Source: Oligoflexia bacterium
GTDB taxonomy: Bacteria > Bdellovibrionota > Bacteriovoracia > Bacteriovoracales > Bacteriovoracaceae
Direction: 5' to 3'
NCBI GenBank assembly: GCA_015231955.1
Contig: JADGAN010000021.1
Coordinates: forward strand, 1 to 64,000
Length of the DNA stretch: 64,000 nucleotides
This document shows positions 15,428-23,957 of this stretch, piece by piece. Under the pieces are notes generated by a model that was not told the DNA's origin, ran no database searches, and saw only the letters and a program-made list of their open reading frames with translations. The translations under genes and the position numbers were made by a program. How positions within the stretch are numbered: position 1 is the stretch's first letter; the number at the start of each line of letters is the position of its first letter.

Positions 15428-16661
15428 AAAGCGCGCTGCTGGTGCGAATGAACTCTGCCAGCGAGTGGTTTTTCATAATGTACGGTGCGACCACTTGAGA
15501 GAAGTTGTAGTAAAAGTTTACGATCTCGCGACCAAAAGCTGTCGTTAATAGGTAGCGATCACGAAACAGACGCAGTAGAGCATAGATGGGAGCGTTTTGA
15601 GGAACACTTGCGGCCTTCATCAAACACCCCCGCTCTGTAAGTAGCATCTCCAGCTCCTTGGGTGTTCCCTCTTTGGATCGAGAGAGTCTGGAAACAAAGC
15701 GATACTTGTTCACAATTCCAACGGCCGCATGATAGCTGGTATTGTTCTCAAGGTTGCTGGCGATGATTTGTCCATTCATCTGGTCACTGCTGGTATTGGG
15801 GGTTTGATTATGAGCAAGGGCGATGGCCTCTTTGTAGGGGAGATCCTCTTGGGTAGTTGGGTAGGTGAGGAGGATTGTCTTATGAAAAGTGGCGGTTAAC
15901 TTACCAATGTTCCCAGTGGTATAAGCAATATGCAACTTGCGATCTCCAACTCCAACACTACTGATTAAGGGAATTCCGGCAGATTCGTAATAGTTGCTAA
16001 AGCGCAGTTCAAGATAAACCCCACCAGCGTACTCACTATCGCTACTGATGCTAAAGCTCTCGGGGTTAGTGTCGGCGGTAAAAATATAGAGAGTTTGACT
16101 TTGAGAGACTTCGCCTCCATTCGTGGTGGCACTAAAGTTGATCGACGATTTTCCCGATTGGGTAAGATCGTAAAGAGTGAAGGCGATAGAGTAAACGATA
16201 TTGGTTTCCGGCTCCGTATGGGAGGATTCAGTGGCAGCACTGGTGCCTCCAGCAACTACTGTATAGGTGTCACCACTGCCGGAAGGAATTGCCACATAAT
16301 AATAACTTTTTGCATTGGTTCCGGGACTAAGTTGTAGTTTGAGAGTGAGGGCGGTATCAAACATAGGAACGGAGGGTAACTCATTATATTGGTCGCAAGT
16401 GGTAGATGCGCTGTTGGCGTTAACGGGAATATAAATTTTAGAGGACTTGGTGGTGGAGTTATTAGAGGATAAATCAACTACAAGCGGGTGACTACTGTTG
16501 CTGATACTTAAGTAGGCGCCCCCTGTAAAGCTAACTGCTGCTGAAGATGGCGTTGGGGTTGGGGTCTCTGTTTCTGTTTGTGCGTAGGAGCAAGATAATG
16601 TCCGTAGTAGTAGCAGTGATAATAATAAAGGGAGTAGTTTAATTGTGGGTAAAAGTTCCAT
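15414..16661 (-). CDS. Exported protein with divergent CFI-box-like C-terminus
   Basis: A 415-residue exported protein. A signal peptide (1-27) is followed by a TP-rich linker and Ser/Thr-rich beta segments that may be fibronectin-like. The C-terminal 70 residues resemble the CFI-box-CTERM region: GCLMKAASVPQNAP stands where CFIATAAYGS is usual, then LLRLFRDRYLLTTAFGR and NFYYNFSQVVAPYI. The Arg-Phe-Arg-Asp, Gly-Arg and Tyr-Tyr positions are kept, but the eponymous Cys-Phe-Ile box has drifted. The start overlaps the subtilase gene end by 23 bp, so the two are probably translationally coupled and may work together. Function unknown. Confidence 0.8.
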   Translation of the reverse strand: MELLPTIKLLPLLLSLLLLRTLSCSYAQTETETPTPTPSSAAVSFTGGAYLSISNSSHPLVVDLSSNNSTTKSSKIYIPVNANSASTTCDQYNELPSVPMFDTALTLKLQLSPGTNAKSYYYVAIPSGSGDTYTVVAGGTSAATESSHTEPETNIVYSIAFTLYDLTQSGKSSINFSATTNGGEVSQSQTLYIFTADTNPESFSISSDSEYAGGVYLELRFSNYYESAGIPLISSVGVGDRKLHIAYTTGNIGKLTATFHKTILLTYPTTQEDLPYKEAIALAHNQTPNTSSDQMNGQIIASNLENNTSYHAAVGIVNKYRFVSRLSRSKEGTPKELEMLLTERGCLMKAASVPQNAPIYALLRLFRDRYLLTTAFGREIVNFYYNFSQVVAPYIMKNHSLAEFIRTSSALFTSL

Positions 16662-18135
16662 TGTTTAAGATGAATTCCTGTTGTAATGGCAACACGAACT
16701 CTAGTTCTGGATGAGCAGATTTTAAAGGGAGAGCGAGTGTGTTGCTGCTTTTAACTGCTTTAACTTCATTTACCGCGGATGCGATGGCATTGGCAAGAGC
16801 TGTGCTCTTAGAGTACTCTGCCGCTCTCAAGGCACGTGCTTTATTGACTAAGCCAGAACTACTAACCTTATCCCTTAAAAAACTCTTAATATCAACTGTT
16901 TTAACGATAATTTCTTTCACCTGAATCGGAGTGAGTGCAGGGTTCACATTGATCACTTCTGCCGCGATATTGGAGACGGTAGGCGCCGCTTGGCTGGTTC
17001 CGCTTAAACCAATGTATTTGCCACCAGGGATGCTCGATTTTATGGATACGCCAGGAGCAGCAACCTCAACCAAGGTTTTGCCGTAGTTGGAGAAATTGGC
17101 CAAAGAGGTCGCTGAACGAGTAGCGGCCACTGCGATGGTGTTGCCTCTTTTGATGTTGGTGGGGCTGGTAGCTTCCACATCGTTGTTACTGCCATCATTC
17201 CCTGCTGCAAATACGAAGAGGGTATTAGGAGCACGAGCAAAGGCCTCTTGTCCAAAGAGCACGAGTTGTTGCAGAAAATACTGAGCAACTGCATGTAACT
17301 CTGTTTCACTGGGGGTTTCACCAAGAATTTCACGATAAAAGGTTTCTGCCACATTTTTTGCTTGGGCCATTCCAGTACCAAAGGAGCAGTTTGCAACGCG
17401 GATGTAGTGGCGATGAATGTAGGTCACCACTGTTCCCATCCCCTCCATTTGTCGTTTAGCAACTCCACGAAGAAGATATTTTACCAGATCAACTCCAACA
17501 AGCCCACGCGCTTGTCCATCTCTTAAGTCAGCAAACACAGGGTTGTCTTCAGCAAAGGCGTGATCAGTGCTACTGCTACTATGAGTATTAGAACCTTCGG
17601 AAACGTTGATCTCAGTTGGTATAATTTTAATCGCCATTACTTTATTCGATACTGATTTGGCAATGCTGATCCCAGCGACATGAGTGCCATGGATGAAATT
17701 GCCATACGCCATACCTTCGGCAAGGAACTTTTTATCTTTAATTTTTTCACGGATCCAGGCAACATCTTCTGTAGTCGCAGTGTTGTTAGAGAGACTGTTT
17801 TGGACTTCAAAGAAGCGAAAGTGATCGGTCTTAAAAAAATTGATAAGCTTGGAATTAATAACCTGATTGTTTCCTTCAGAAAAGTTCCACCCAAAAAGAT
17901 CATCAATAAAGCCGTTGCTATCATCGTCGTTTTGATTGTCGGCGATCTCCAGTGTGTTTGTCCAGGCGTGAGGGACAATGAACTCATGTTGCATATCTAC
18001 ACCAGAATCGATGACTGCAACGCTAATGCCATCTTGGGCGGCGCTAGTGGTATTAGTGTTTGCATTGAACAGAGTTAATGTAATGACGATAAAAAAAATC
18101 AACTTATGTAAATTTTTATTACTTTGAGTTTTCAT
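16639..18135 (-). CDS. Exported S8 family (subtilisin-like) serine protease
   Basis: A 498-residue subtilase with a signal peptide (1-33). The triad is visible: Asp43 in VAVIDSGVD, His149 in FIHGTHVAGIS, and Ser381 in GLSGTSQAAP, plus oxyanion Asn313 in AAGNDGS. Unlike most secreted subtilases, the catalytic Asp comes about ten residues after the predicted signal cleavage site, so there is essentially no propeptide. Either the downstream partner helps folding, or no chaperone is needed. A long insert lies between Asp and His (45-148). The ATG follows AGAGAGGG. It is the first gene of a coupled pair with the CFI-box-like protein. Confidence 0.95.
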   Translation of the reverse strand: MKTQSNKNLHKLIFFIVITLTLFNANTNTTSAAQDGISVAVIDSGVDMQHEFIVPHAWTNTLEIADNQNDDDSNGFIDDLFGWNFSEGNNQVINSKLINFFKTDHFRFFEVQNSLSNNTATTEDVAWIREKIKDKKFLAEGMAYGNFIHGTHVAGISIAKSVSNKVMAIKIIPTEINVSEGSNTHSSSSTDHAFAEDNPVFADLRDGQARGLVGVDLVKYLLRGVAKRQMEGMGTVVTYIHRHYIRVANCSFGTGMAQAKNVAETFYREILGETPSETELHAVAQYFLQQLVLFGQEAFARAPNTLFVFAAGNDGSNNDVEATSPTNIKRGNTIAVAATRSATSLANFSNYGKTLVEVAAPGVSIKSSIPGGKYIGLSGTSQAAPTVSNIAAEVINVNPALTPIQVKEIIVKTVDIKSFLRDKVSSSGLVNKARALRAAEYSKSTALANAIASAVNEVKAVKSSNTLALPLKSAHPELEFVLPLQQEFILNNGTFTHN

Positions 18136-18356
18136 TTGATAGTACCCTCTCTTGGAACCTGGTGGAAATGATTTTTACATTTTGGATAAACGCTAGTTCA
18201 TCGTCAATATTGTAAACCTAAAATAGTCTGACATTAAACTTTTCTTAGGAACAATATTTTGTTAGTTTCATAATGTAAATATAAAGCGGAAAAGGAAATT
18301 ATAGTTGATTAAAATGATCGTTTGATGTCACTAAATTTTAAGAGGGAGTTTCATTT

Positions 18357-18584
18357 ATGAGCAAAAAGAAGAAAACAGAAATTGGCAATCGCACACGTAG
18401 AAACATCAATCTTAACAACTACAAAAAAGAGCTTGATGTTTTGATGAAAAGAGGCAAAGAAGAATACTCGCCTAAAATAGGCAGGCAAGCGGTGCAGGTG
18501 AAAAAAAAGATTGGGGAGCTTGAGAAGAGCATTAAAAGTATGACACCCAGTCCAGCTACTTCTAGCTCTAGCGGGAAAAAGTAA
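18357..18584 (+). CDS. Small basic hypothetical protein
   Basis: A 75-residue, Lys-rich soluble protein (MSKKKKTEIGNRTRRNIN...) with a helical, possibly coiled-coil middle and a Ser-rich tail. The ATG is preceded by AGAGGGAG at good spacing, which supports translation. No family recognised. Its end overlaps the convergent FtsB/DivIC gene by 17 bp. Confidence 0.6.
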   Translation: MSKKKKTEIGNRTRRNINLNNYKKELDVLMKRGKEEYSPKIGRQAVQVKKKIGELEKSIKSMTPSPATSSSSGKK

Positions 18585-18858
18585 CCTCATTTGCAAAGAG
18601 CACTAGAAACTCTTCAGGTGCAATCACTCCTAGTGTATCGCGTGCCAATTTTTTTTGATATTGTTGGTCGTTTTTGATTTTTAAAATCTCTTGGAACAGT
18701 CTTTCATTTTCATCTTTGATTTCTCGCAAAGACAACTGTTGTTTGGCAATCACCTTTTCCATTTTGAGGTAATCAATAACTCCACGATCAGCAAAGACTA
18801 AACGGAGCATAAGTATAAAACAGAGTGCCCATCCCAGCTTAAGAAAGATTGGTTTCAT
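18568..18858 (-). CDS. FtsB/DivIC family septum protein
   Basis: A 96-residue bitopic membrane protein of the septum formation initiator family (PF04977), which bridges FtsL and FtsQ in the divisome. There is one transmembrane helix (8-24), then a coiled coil (LREIKDENERLFQEILKIKND), then the family pattern YQKKLARDTLGVIAPEEFLVLF. Length and order are typical. Likely anchored in the inner membrane with its coiled coil in the periplasm. Confidence 0.9.
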   Translation of the reverse strand: MKPIFLKLGWALCFILMLRLVFADRGVIDYLKMEKVIAKQQLSLREIKDENERLFQEILKIKNDQQYQKKLARDTLGVIAPEEFLVLFANEVTFSR

Positions 18859-18974
18859 CCATGAATTCCTAGGGTGCGATTTAGCTTGCAGAAAACATCA
18901 TGTAAACTGCAGTAGCTATCCTATATTTTCATTTTAGCAGTGAGTGCTTGTCGCAACAAGAAAAGTTTGTAAGT

Positions 18975-19793
18975 TTAAAGCAAAGGGTGTTCTCCAGAGC
19001 GATGGAGTTTTCCCTCAATAGTGATCCAAAAACGTCGGGTTCCTGCTAGCTCCTTAAAATAGTAGTAGAGTGTGCGCGAGAGGTGCTTTCCTAGGATATT
19101 CATAAAGTTACTATCCTCATCTCCACTTAAGAAAATTTGCTTTAAGAGATCAAAATAGAGTTGTCCTTCTGGATCGTTAAACTCTTGCAAACTAAAGCTG
19201 GTAGCACGTTCATCAACATTAATCTGCAGGTGAGGGATGATTTGCTGTAGTTGTATGAGTGCTTGGCGAAAACGGCGTTGTCCAACAATGGAGTCACCAA
19301 TTGGTCCTAGTTTTTGTACATTTTTTTCTCCATGAGGTGTTTTGAAGTAGATTTTAAATTGCCCAGAAGGTGAATCGTTTTTGATCCACCAATGAGGGCC
19401 ATGATCATTTAATGTACAAATATTTTCTTCATGAATAAGAAAACGACGCCCTGCTACCTGCTCTGCAACTACCTCTGCTAATTCCGGATACTCTGTGGGA
19501 AAAAAATCGAGTAAGGAGTAGTTATCGCTAAAATCTTGATCATTAGCGCTTGTATTTTGTTGCTGTAACTCTTGTAGTGTTTGTTTTACATCCAGGACAG
19601 ATTTTGCCTTAACACTAAAAGAGGAGGCGTTTTGTTTCAAATAGAAAAGAATACCACTGCCTTTCTCTCTCTCGTTGCTATCGCTTGCTTTACTTTCGCT
19701 ACTATGATTAAAGGGATCTAAACCTTGAAAGATCGTAGACATCTCCATCGTTTGTTGTACTAAAGAGTCGAGTGTCTCTGTCGTTGTTGTCAT
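18975..19793 (-). CDS. Hypothetical third gene of the par operon
   Basis: A 272-residue soluble protein without a domain I recognise. The first 65 residues are Ser/Thr-rich and low-complexity; the rest is a globular mix ending in KLHRSGEHPLL. There is no signal peptide or membrane helix. Its ATG overlaps the TGA of parB (ATGA) and follows AGGAAAA inside parB, so it is translationally coupled to it. The context suggests a role with ParA/ParB in segregation or positioning; that is inference. Confidence 0.7.
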   Translation of the reverse strand: MTTTTETLDSLVQQTMEMSTIFQGLDPFNHSSESKASDSNEREKGSGILFYLKQNASSFSVKAKSVLDVKQTLQELQQQNTSANDQDFSDNYSLLDFFPTEYPELAEVVAEQVAGRRFLIHEENICTLNDHGPHWWIKNDSPSGQFKIYFKTPHGEKNVQKLGPIGDSIVGQRRFRQALIQLQQIIPHLQINVDERATSFSLQEFNDPEGQLYFDLLKQIFLSGDEDSNFMNILGKHLSRTLYYYFKELAGTRRFWITIEGKLHRSGEHPLL

Positions 19794-20602
19794 GAATTTT
19801 TCCTGCTTTGTTTGCTAAGTCCTTTACTACTACTACTACTACTACTACTATTACTGTTGAGTGCGGCGGTGATAATGACTCCAGGAATTTCTGTGAGTGC
19901 TTTTTTAAAGTGAGTACGCTTGGTGATTTCTCCACGTACGATACCATCAAAGATACGCTCTTTTTGAGGGTTGTCACTTGCAAGCTCTCCAAACTCTAGC
20001 AGCACATATTTTTCAATGTTGAAAATTTTTGCGGCCTCTTTGATCTCACGTGGAAGTTTGGCAATTTGAATGGCACGATGGACTTCGGTTTTGCAGATAC
20101 CAAGATCTTGCTCTATTTTGCGTTCGGAGGCCTTGGTTGCCACATGATAGTTGTAAATACCATCAGCTTTATCAATAAAGTGTAACTCTTCTCGAGAGGA
20201 GTTTTCTGAAAATTGAATTGCCATCAACTCCTCTTTGGTTTTCCCCTCGAGGATGAAGCAAGCTGCCTCTTCTGTGCCCAGTAGTTGCATTGCTCGGTAG
20301 CGGCGCTCACCACAAAGAAGAATAAACTTATCATTTTCACGATGGATCACCAGAGGTTGAATCAGGCCATTGGACTTAATGTTATCTGCAAGCTCTTTAA
20401 GAGAGCTATCATTAAATTTGGTACGGACTTGGTTACGAATAGTGATCTTGGAGAGCTTAACATCACTTAATTTTGCTCCCTGGAGCAGCTTTTGATCACT
20501 AGAGCGAAAGAGCTCTTGAATCGATGGTTTAAGCGATGAGGTGGGAAGATTAATTATGCTTCTATCTTTTTTCGAAGTTCTTGGTGCAAAACTCTTGGCC
20601 AT
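19790..20602 (-). CDS. ParB-family partition protein
   Basis: A 270-residue ParB/Noc/Spo0J-type protein. The N-terminal domain (45-150) includes the CTP-binding arginine motif GERRYR (98-103) and ENSSREELHFIDKADG. A helix-turn-helix follows (ERKIEQDLGICKTEVHRAIQIA, about 158-180). The C-terminus is a short tail with a poly-Ser tract encoded by an AGT microsatellite. It normally loads at parS and stimulates the ParA ATPase. No TGTTTCACGTGAAACA-like parS was noticed in the window. The ATG follows AAGGAG. It may be an auxiliary rather than the main chromosomal ParB, since no oriC-type neighbours are seen. Confidence 0.9.
   Translation of the reverse strand: MAKSFAPRTSKKDRSIINLPTSSLKPSIQELFRSSDQKLLQGAKLSDVKLSKITIRNQVRTKFNDSSLKELADNIKSNGLIQPLVIHRENDKFILLCGERRYRAMQLLGTEEAACFILEGKTKEELMAIQFSENSSREELHFIDKADGIYNYHVATKASERKIEQDLGICKTEVHRAIQIAKLPREIKEAAKIFNIEKYVLLEFGELASDNPQKERIFDGIVRGEITKRTHFKKALTEIPGVIITAALNSNSSSSSSSSKGLSKQSRKNS
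19826..19850. repeat. Trinucleotide microsatellite within parB
   Basis: (ACT)8 plus one base on the + strand, read as AGT serine codons near the ParB C-terminus. It is in frame, so slippage would change the length of the Ser linker without a frameshift. Confidence 0.85.
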
Positions 20603-20641
20603 GAATTACTCCTTACTTAATTCTAACTTTTTGAGTTTAAT

Positions 20642-21418
20642 TTAATTTAATTTAAGTGATTCCCAGAGTGCATAAAAATCGTCTGCTCCACGGCCCTTCT
20701 TCCCCATAAGAAAGATAGGGACTTGCGTAGAGACCGACTCTTGCATTTGCACTAAATTGCGAACTACAGGAGTAGTGTTGAAATGTTCTGAAAGTTCTTC
20801 TAGGCGTTGGCGTTCAATCTTTCTACGGGGATTGACCATGGAGGGAATAATTGCAAACTCGAGTGTGGGATTTTCCGTCTCCTTGATGATTTCAAAGGTG
20901 TCCATCAACTCTTCTAGACCATCAATCGAGTAGTCTTGTGCTTGTGTAGGCACCAGTACACGAGTAGAGCTTACTAAAGACATGACCAGCTCATCACCTA
21001 ACATGGGTGGAGTATCTATGATGACGTAATCATAATTTTCAATGACCTCTTGTAAGCGCACTTTCAAGAGTCGCTCTTTGCGACCAGCACACTTTCTGAC
21101 TTCACTCTCCGATAAGATGAGTAGTTTTGAGAGGTTGGAGAGGTGGCGACTTGCTGGGATCAATGAAAGGTTTTTGTAGAAGTCATTTTTTCCTTCAACG
21201 GAGATGATGACATCTTTGCCGGTGACATCGCCAATTAACCACTCAGGTATTAATGTGCGCTCGATATTTACTCCGAGTGTAGTGCTTAAGTTTGCTTGCG
21301 AATCAAAATCGATGGCAAGCACGCGATGTCCTTTAAATGCCAAATGGCACGACAATTGGTACGCCTGCATGGTCTTGCCCACACCGCCTTTATTGTTGGC
21401 CACGGTAATGACTTCCAT
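20642..21418 (-). CDS. ParA-family partition ATPase
   Basis: A 258-residue ParA/Soj ATPase. The deviant Walker A NNKGGVGKT lies at the N-terminus, DFDSQANLSTTLG is the family A' region, and YDYVIIDTPPMLGD is Walker B. There is no N-terminal HTH, so it is a Soj-like short ParA. It should bind DNA non-specifically in the ATP form and move ParB complexes. The ATG at 21418 follows GGGGGGAT; a TTG one codon earlier is less likely. It is the first gene of parA-parB-orf. Confidence 0.93.
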   Translation of the reverse strand: MEVITVANNKGGVGKTMQAYQLSCHLAFKGHRVLAIDFDSQANLSTTLGVNIERTLIPEWLIGDVTGKDVIISVEGKNDFYKNLSLIPASRHLSNLSKLLILSESEVRKCAGRKERLLKVRLQEVIENYDYVIIDTPPMLGDELVMSLVSSTRVLVPTQAQDYSIDGLEELMDTFEIIKETENPTLEFAIIPSMVNPRRKIERQRLEELSEHFNTTPVVRNLVQMQESVSTQVPIFLMGKKGRGADDFYALWESLKLN

Positions 21419-21580
21419 CAAATATCCCCCCTGTAGAATTTTATCGAATTTATCGATTACTAAAAAATTTTATGAGAGCGATAACAATTCGTCAAAAAAG
21501 AGTTGGCAGAATTTGCTTTTAATGTCTATAAATAGGTGCAAGATCAAGAGTAGTTGACTAAAGACCAGAGGAATCAAACC

Positions 21581-22726
21581 ATGTCTAGCTTCGATTTTAA
21601 AAGTGCTATTAGTGATCAATCAATGGATGAGCAAAAAGCATTGATTGAGAGTTTTTCTAATATAAGTGATGAAGAGGTGATGATCCGGATTGCAAGCTTG
21701 AAGCAAGAACTCTCCGCTAAGTTGATCATCCTAGGTCACCATTACCAGCAAGCCGAAATCATTCAATTTGCCGATATCATTGGTGACTCTTTATTCCTTG
21801 CTCAAAAGGCCGCTAGTATTGAGAAGGAGTTTATCATTTTTTGTGGTGTCCACTTTATGGCAGAGACTGCAGATATTTTGGCAAAACCGATGCAAAAGGT
21901 GATTTTGCCCGATTTAGGTGCAGGTTGCTCGATGGCAGATATGGCCAATATTATAGAGGTAGAGAGTGCATGGAAAAAGATTCATGAAGTATTGCCTGCC
22001 GGAGAGAAGGTGATCCCAATCACCTACGTTAATTCTGCTGCCGATTTAAAGGCCTTTGTTGGAAAACATCATGGATATGTGTGTACGTCATCCAATGCAG
22101 AGAGAGTGATTGCCAAAGCTTTTGAGGAGGGGAGTAAAATACTCTTCTTTCCCGATCAACACTTAGGGAGGAACACTTGCTACAAAATGGGTATTCCCTT
22201 GGAGCAGATGGTGCTCTACCCGCATCCACGAGGCGGCAGCGGCAGTGGCAGTGATTTACACTTTACTCTCGATCAAAAGATTAAAGTGATTTTATGGGAG
22301 GGGTATTGTTCTGTTCATCAAGGCTTTACCAAAGAACAAATTTTACAATTAAGAAAAGAGTCACCACACACCAAGGTGATTGTACACCCTGAGTGTAATT
22401 TTGAGGTGGTGCAAATGGCAGATCAAAGTGGATCGACCGCCTTTATTGTAGAGGTAATCTCCAAGGCCTCCAGTGGTTCGAGTTTTGCAGTTGGCACCGA
22501 AATCAATCTTGTCAGTAGGCTTGCTAAACTCTATCCCGACAAAGAGATTCGTTCGCTCTCTCCCTTTCAATGTTTATGTTCGACCATGTATCGAGTGCAT
22601 CCGCGTGCGCTTTTAGCATCACTTACTTCGATCAAAAATGGACGCCCCATTAATGTCATTAAAGTAAACGAAGAGGTTAAAACACTCTCAAAACTTGCCT
22701 TAAATCGTATGTTACAACTAGGTTAA
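21581..22726 (+). CDS. nadA: Quinolinate synthase NadA
   Basis: A 381-residue quinolinate synthase, condensing iminoaspartate with dihydroxyacetone phosphate in de novo NAD synthesis. Signatures are LGHHYQQAEI, FCGVHFMAETA and LPDLGAGCSMAD with Cys116. EGYCSVHQ holds Cys243, and FQCLCSTMYR holds Cys331/Cys333; together they supply the 4Fe-4S ligands. Start ATG 21581 follows AGAGGAA; an upstream TTG at 21554 is not needed. Cytoplasmic. The next gene, a cysteine desulfurase only 4 bp away, probably supplies sulfur for its cluster. No nadB or nadC is seen nearby. Confidence 0.95.
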   Translation: MSSFDFKSAISDQSMDEQKALIESFSNISDEEVMIRIASLKQELSAKLIILGHHYQQAEIIQFADIIGDSLFLAQKAASIEKEFIIFCGVHFMAETADILAKPMQKVILPDLGAGCSMADMANIIEVESAWKKIHEVLPAGEKVIPITYVNSAADLKAFVGKHHGYVCTSSNAERVIAKAFEEGSKILFFPDQHLGRNTCYKMGIPLEQMVLYPHPRGGSGSGSDLHFTLDQKIKVILWEGYCSVHQGFTKEQILQLRKESPHTKVIVHPECNFEVVQMADQSGSTAFIVEVISKASSGSSFAVGTEINLVSRLAKLYPDKEIRSLSPFQCLCSTMYRVHPRALLASLTSIKNGRPINVIKVNEEVKTLSKLALNRMLQLG

Positions 22727-22730
22727 AAAA

Positions 22731-23906
22731 ATGGAAAAAAATTTGTATGCTGATTATAATGCTTCCACTCCACTTTTACCGGAGGTGCGTGACTACTTAA
22801 TCGAACGCTTAAAGAGTGGAGATTTTGCCAACCCTAACTCTCACCATGCGCTGGGAAAGCGACTGCTTGGTGGCATTGAACGTTGCCGAGAACTTTGTGC
22901 GCGTGAGCTGGGAGTGAATCCTTTCGAGATCGTTTTTAATGCTAGTGCCAGCGAAGGAGTGGCAACGGTTTTTAACTCTCTACCAAGGAGAGAGAGTGCG
23001 AAGCGAGACACCCTTTTAATCTCCGCCATCGAGCATCCAGCAGTGATCAAGAGTGCCAAGGCACTAGAAGCACTAGAGGGTTATCGCGTGCAGATGATTA
23101 GGGTTACGGAGAGTGGTACTGTAGATCTCTCCTCGCTACGCGAGCAACTAAACTCTAATCGTGTGGCATTGGTGGCGGTGATGGCCGCGAATAATGAAAA
23201 TGGGATTGTTCAGCCTATCTCTTTAGTCTCCTCACTTTGCCATGAGTTTTCGGTGCCACTCTTTTGTGATACCACGCAAATGATTGGTAAAGAGCTGATG
23301 GATTTAAAGGCCATGGATGTTGATTACGCCGTTCTCTCCTCTCATAAGATTGGTGCACTGATTGGGACAGGAATTTTATATGTGAAAAAACCAAAAGAGC
23401 TACGGCCACTGATCTATGGTGGTGGCCAGGAGCACTCTTTGCGTTCAGGCACGCAAAACTATATAGGAATCGAGGCCATCACTTTGGCATTAATCTCCAT
23501 GCATGAGCGCCTTCGTCGTGGAGATCATCTCCGCCTACGGGAGTTGCAACTGGCCTTTGAGCGTGAACTCCTCCAGGAAGATACAAATGTGCTGATCATT
23601 GGAGAGAAGAGTTTAAGGCTAGCAGGAACTACCATGGTGGCAAGAGCGGGACTTTTTGCCCAAGCGATTCAAATTGAACTGGAAAATAAAGGGATCTATA
23701 TTAGTACCACCGCCGCTTGTTCAGATGCTAAGGCCACTCCATCGTATGTGTTACAGGCCATGGGAATCAAAGATGAGGTGGCGCGCGGGGCGGTTCGTAT
23801 TGGAATGGGAATTTGTGAAGTTGAAACGGCAAAAGAGTCTTACCAAAGAATTAAAGATGCTCTACTCTATGCTTATCAAAAGCTGCAACAGATTCGCTTA
23901 CGCTAA
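22731..23906 (+). CDS. Cysteine desulfurase (NifS/IscS-like)
   Basis: A 391-residue PLP-dependent cysteine desulfurase. It has YADYNASTPLLPEV at the N-terminus, VLSSHKIGALIGTG with PLP Lys206, GGGQEHSLRSGTQN, and the sulfur-carrying Cys330 in STTAACSDAKATPS. It lies four bases after nadA with no clear ribosome site of its own, so it is likely coupled to nadA. In some bacteria (for example the nifS-like gene by the nad genes of Bacillus) a dedicated desulfurase matures NadA; the same is inferred here. Confidence 0.92.
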   Translation: MEKNLYADYNASTPLLPEVRDYLIERLKSGDFANPNSHHALGKRLLGGIERCRELCARELGVNPFEIVFNASASEGVATVFNSLPRRESAKRDTLLISAIEHPAVIKSAKALEALEGYRVQMIRVTESGTVDLSSLREQLNSNRVALVAVMAANNENGIVQPISLVSSLCHEFSVPLFCDTTQMIGKELMDLKAMDVDYAVLSSHKIGALIGTGILYVKKPKELRPLIYGGGQEHSLRSGTQNYIGIEAITLALISMHERLRRGDHLRLRELQLAFERELLQEDTNVLIIGEKSLRLAGTTMVARAGLFAQAIQIELENKGIYISTTAACSDAKATPSYVLQAMGIKDEVARGAVRIGMGICEVETAKESYQRIKDALLYAYQKLQQIRLR

Positions 23907-23957
23907 TACGCTAAGCTAATGAACAATAGTCAATATTAGAGGAGAGAGGAGAAAGTA

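Noticed and set aside
18975-21421. Plasmid or integrative-element origin suggested by parAB
   Set aside because: No replication, relaxase or integrase genes, no attachment-site repeats and no parS seen; flanking genes are ordinary chromosomal ones (FtsB/DivIC, nadA).
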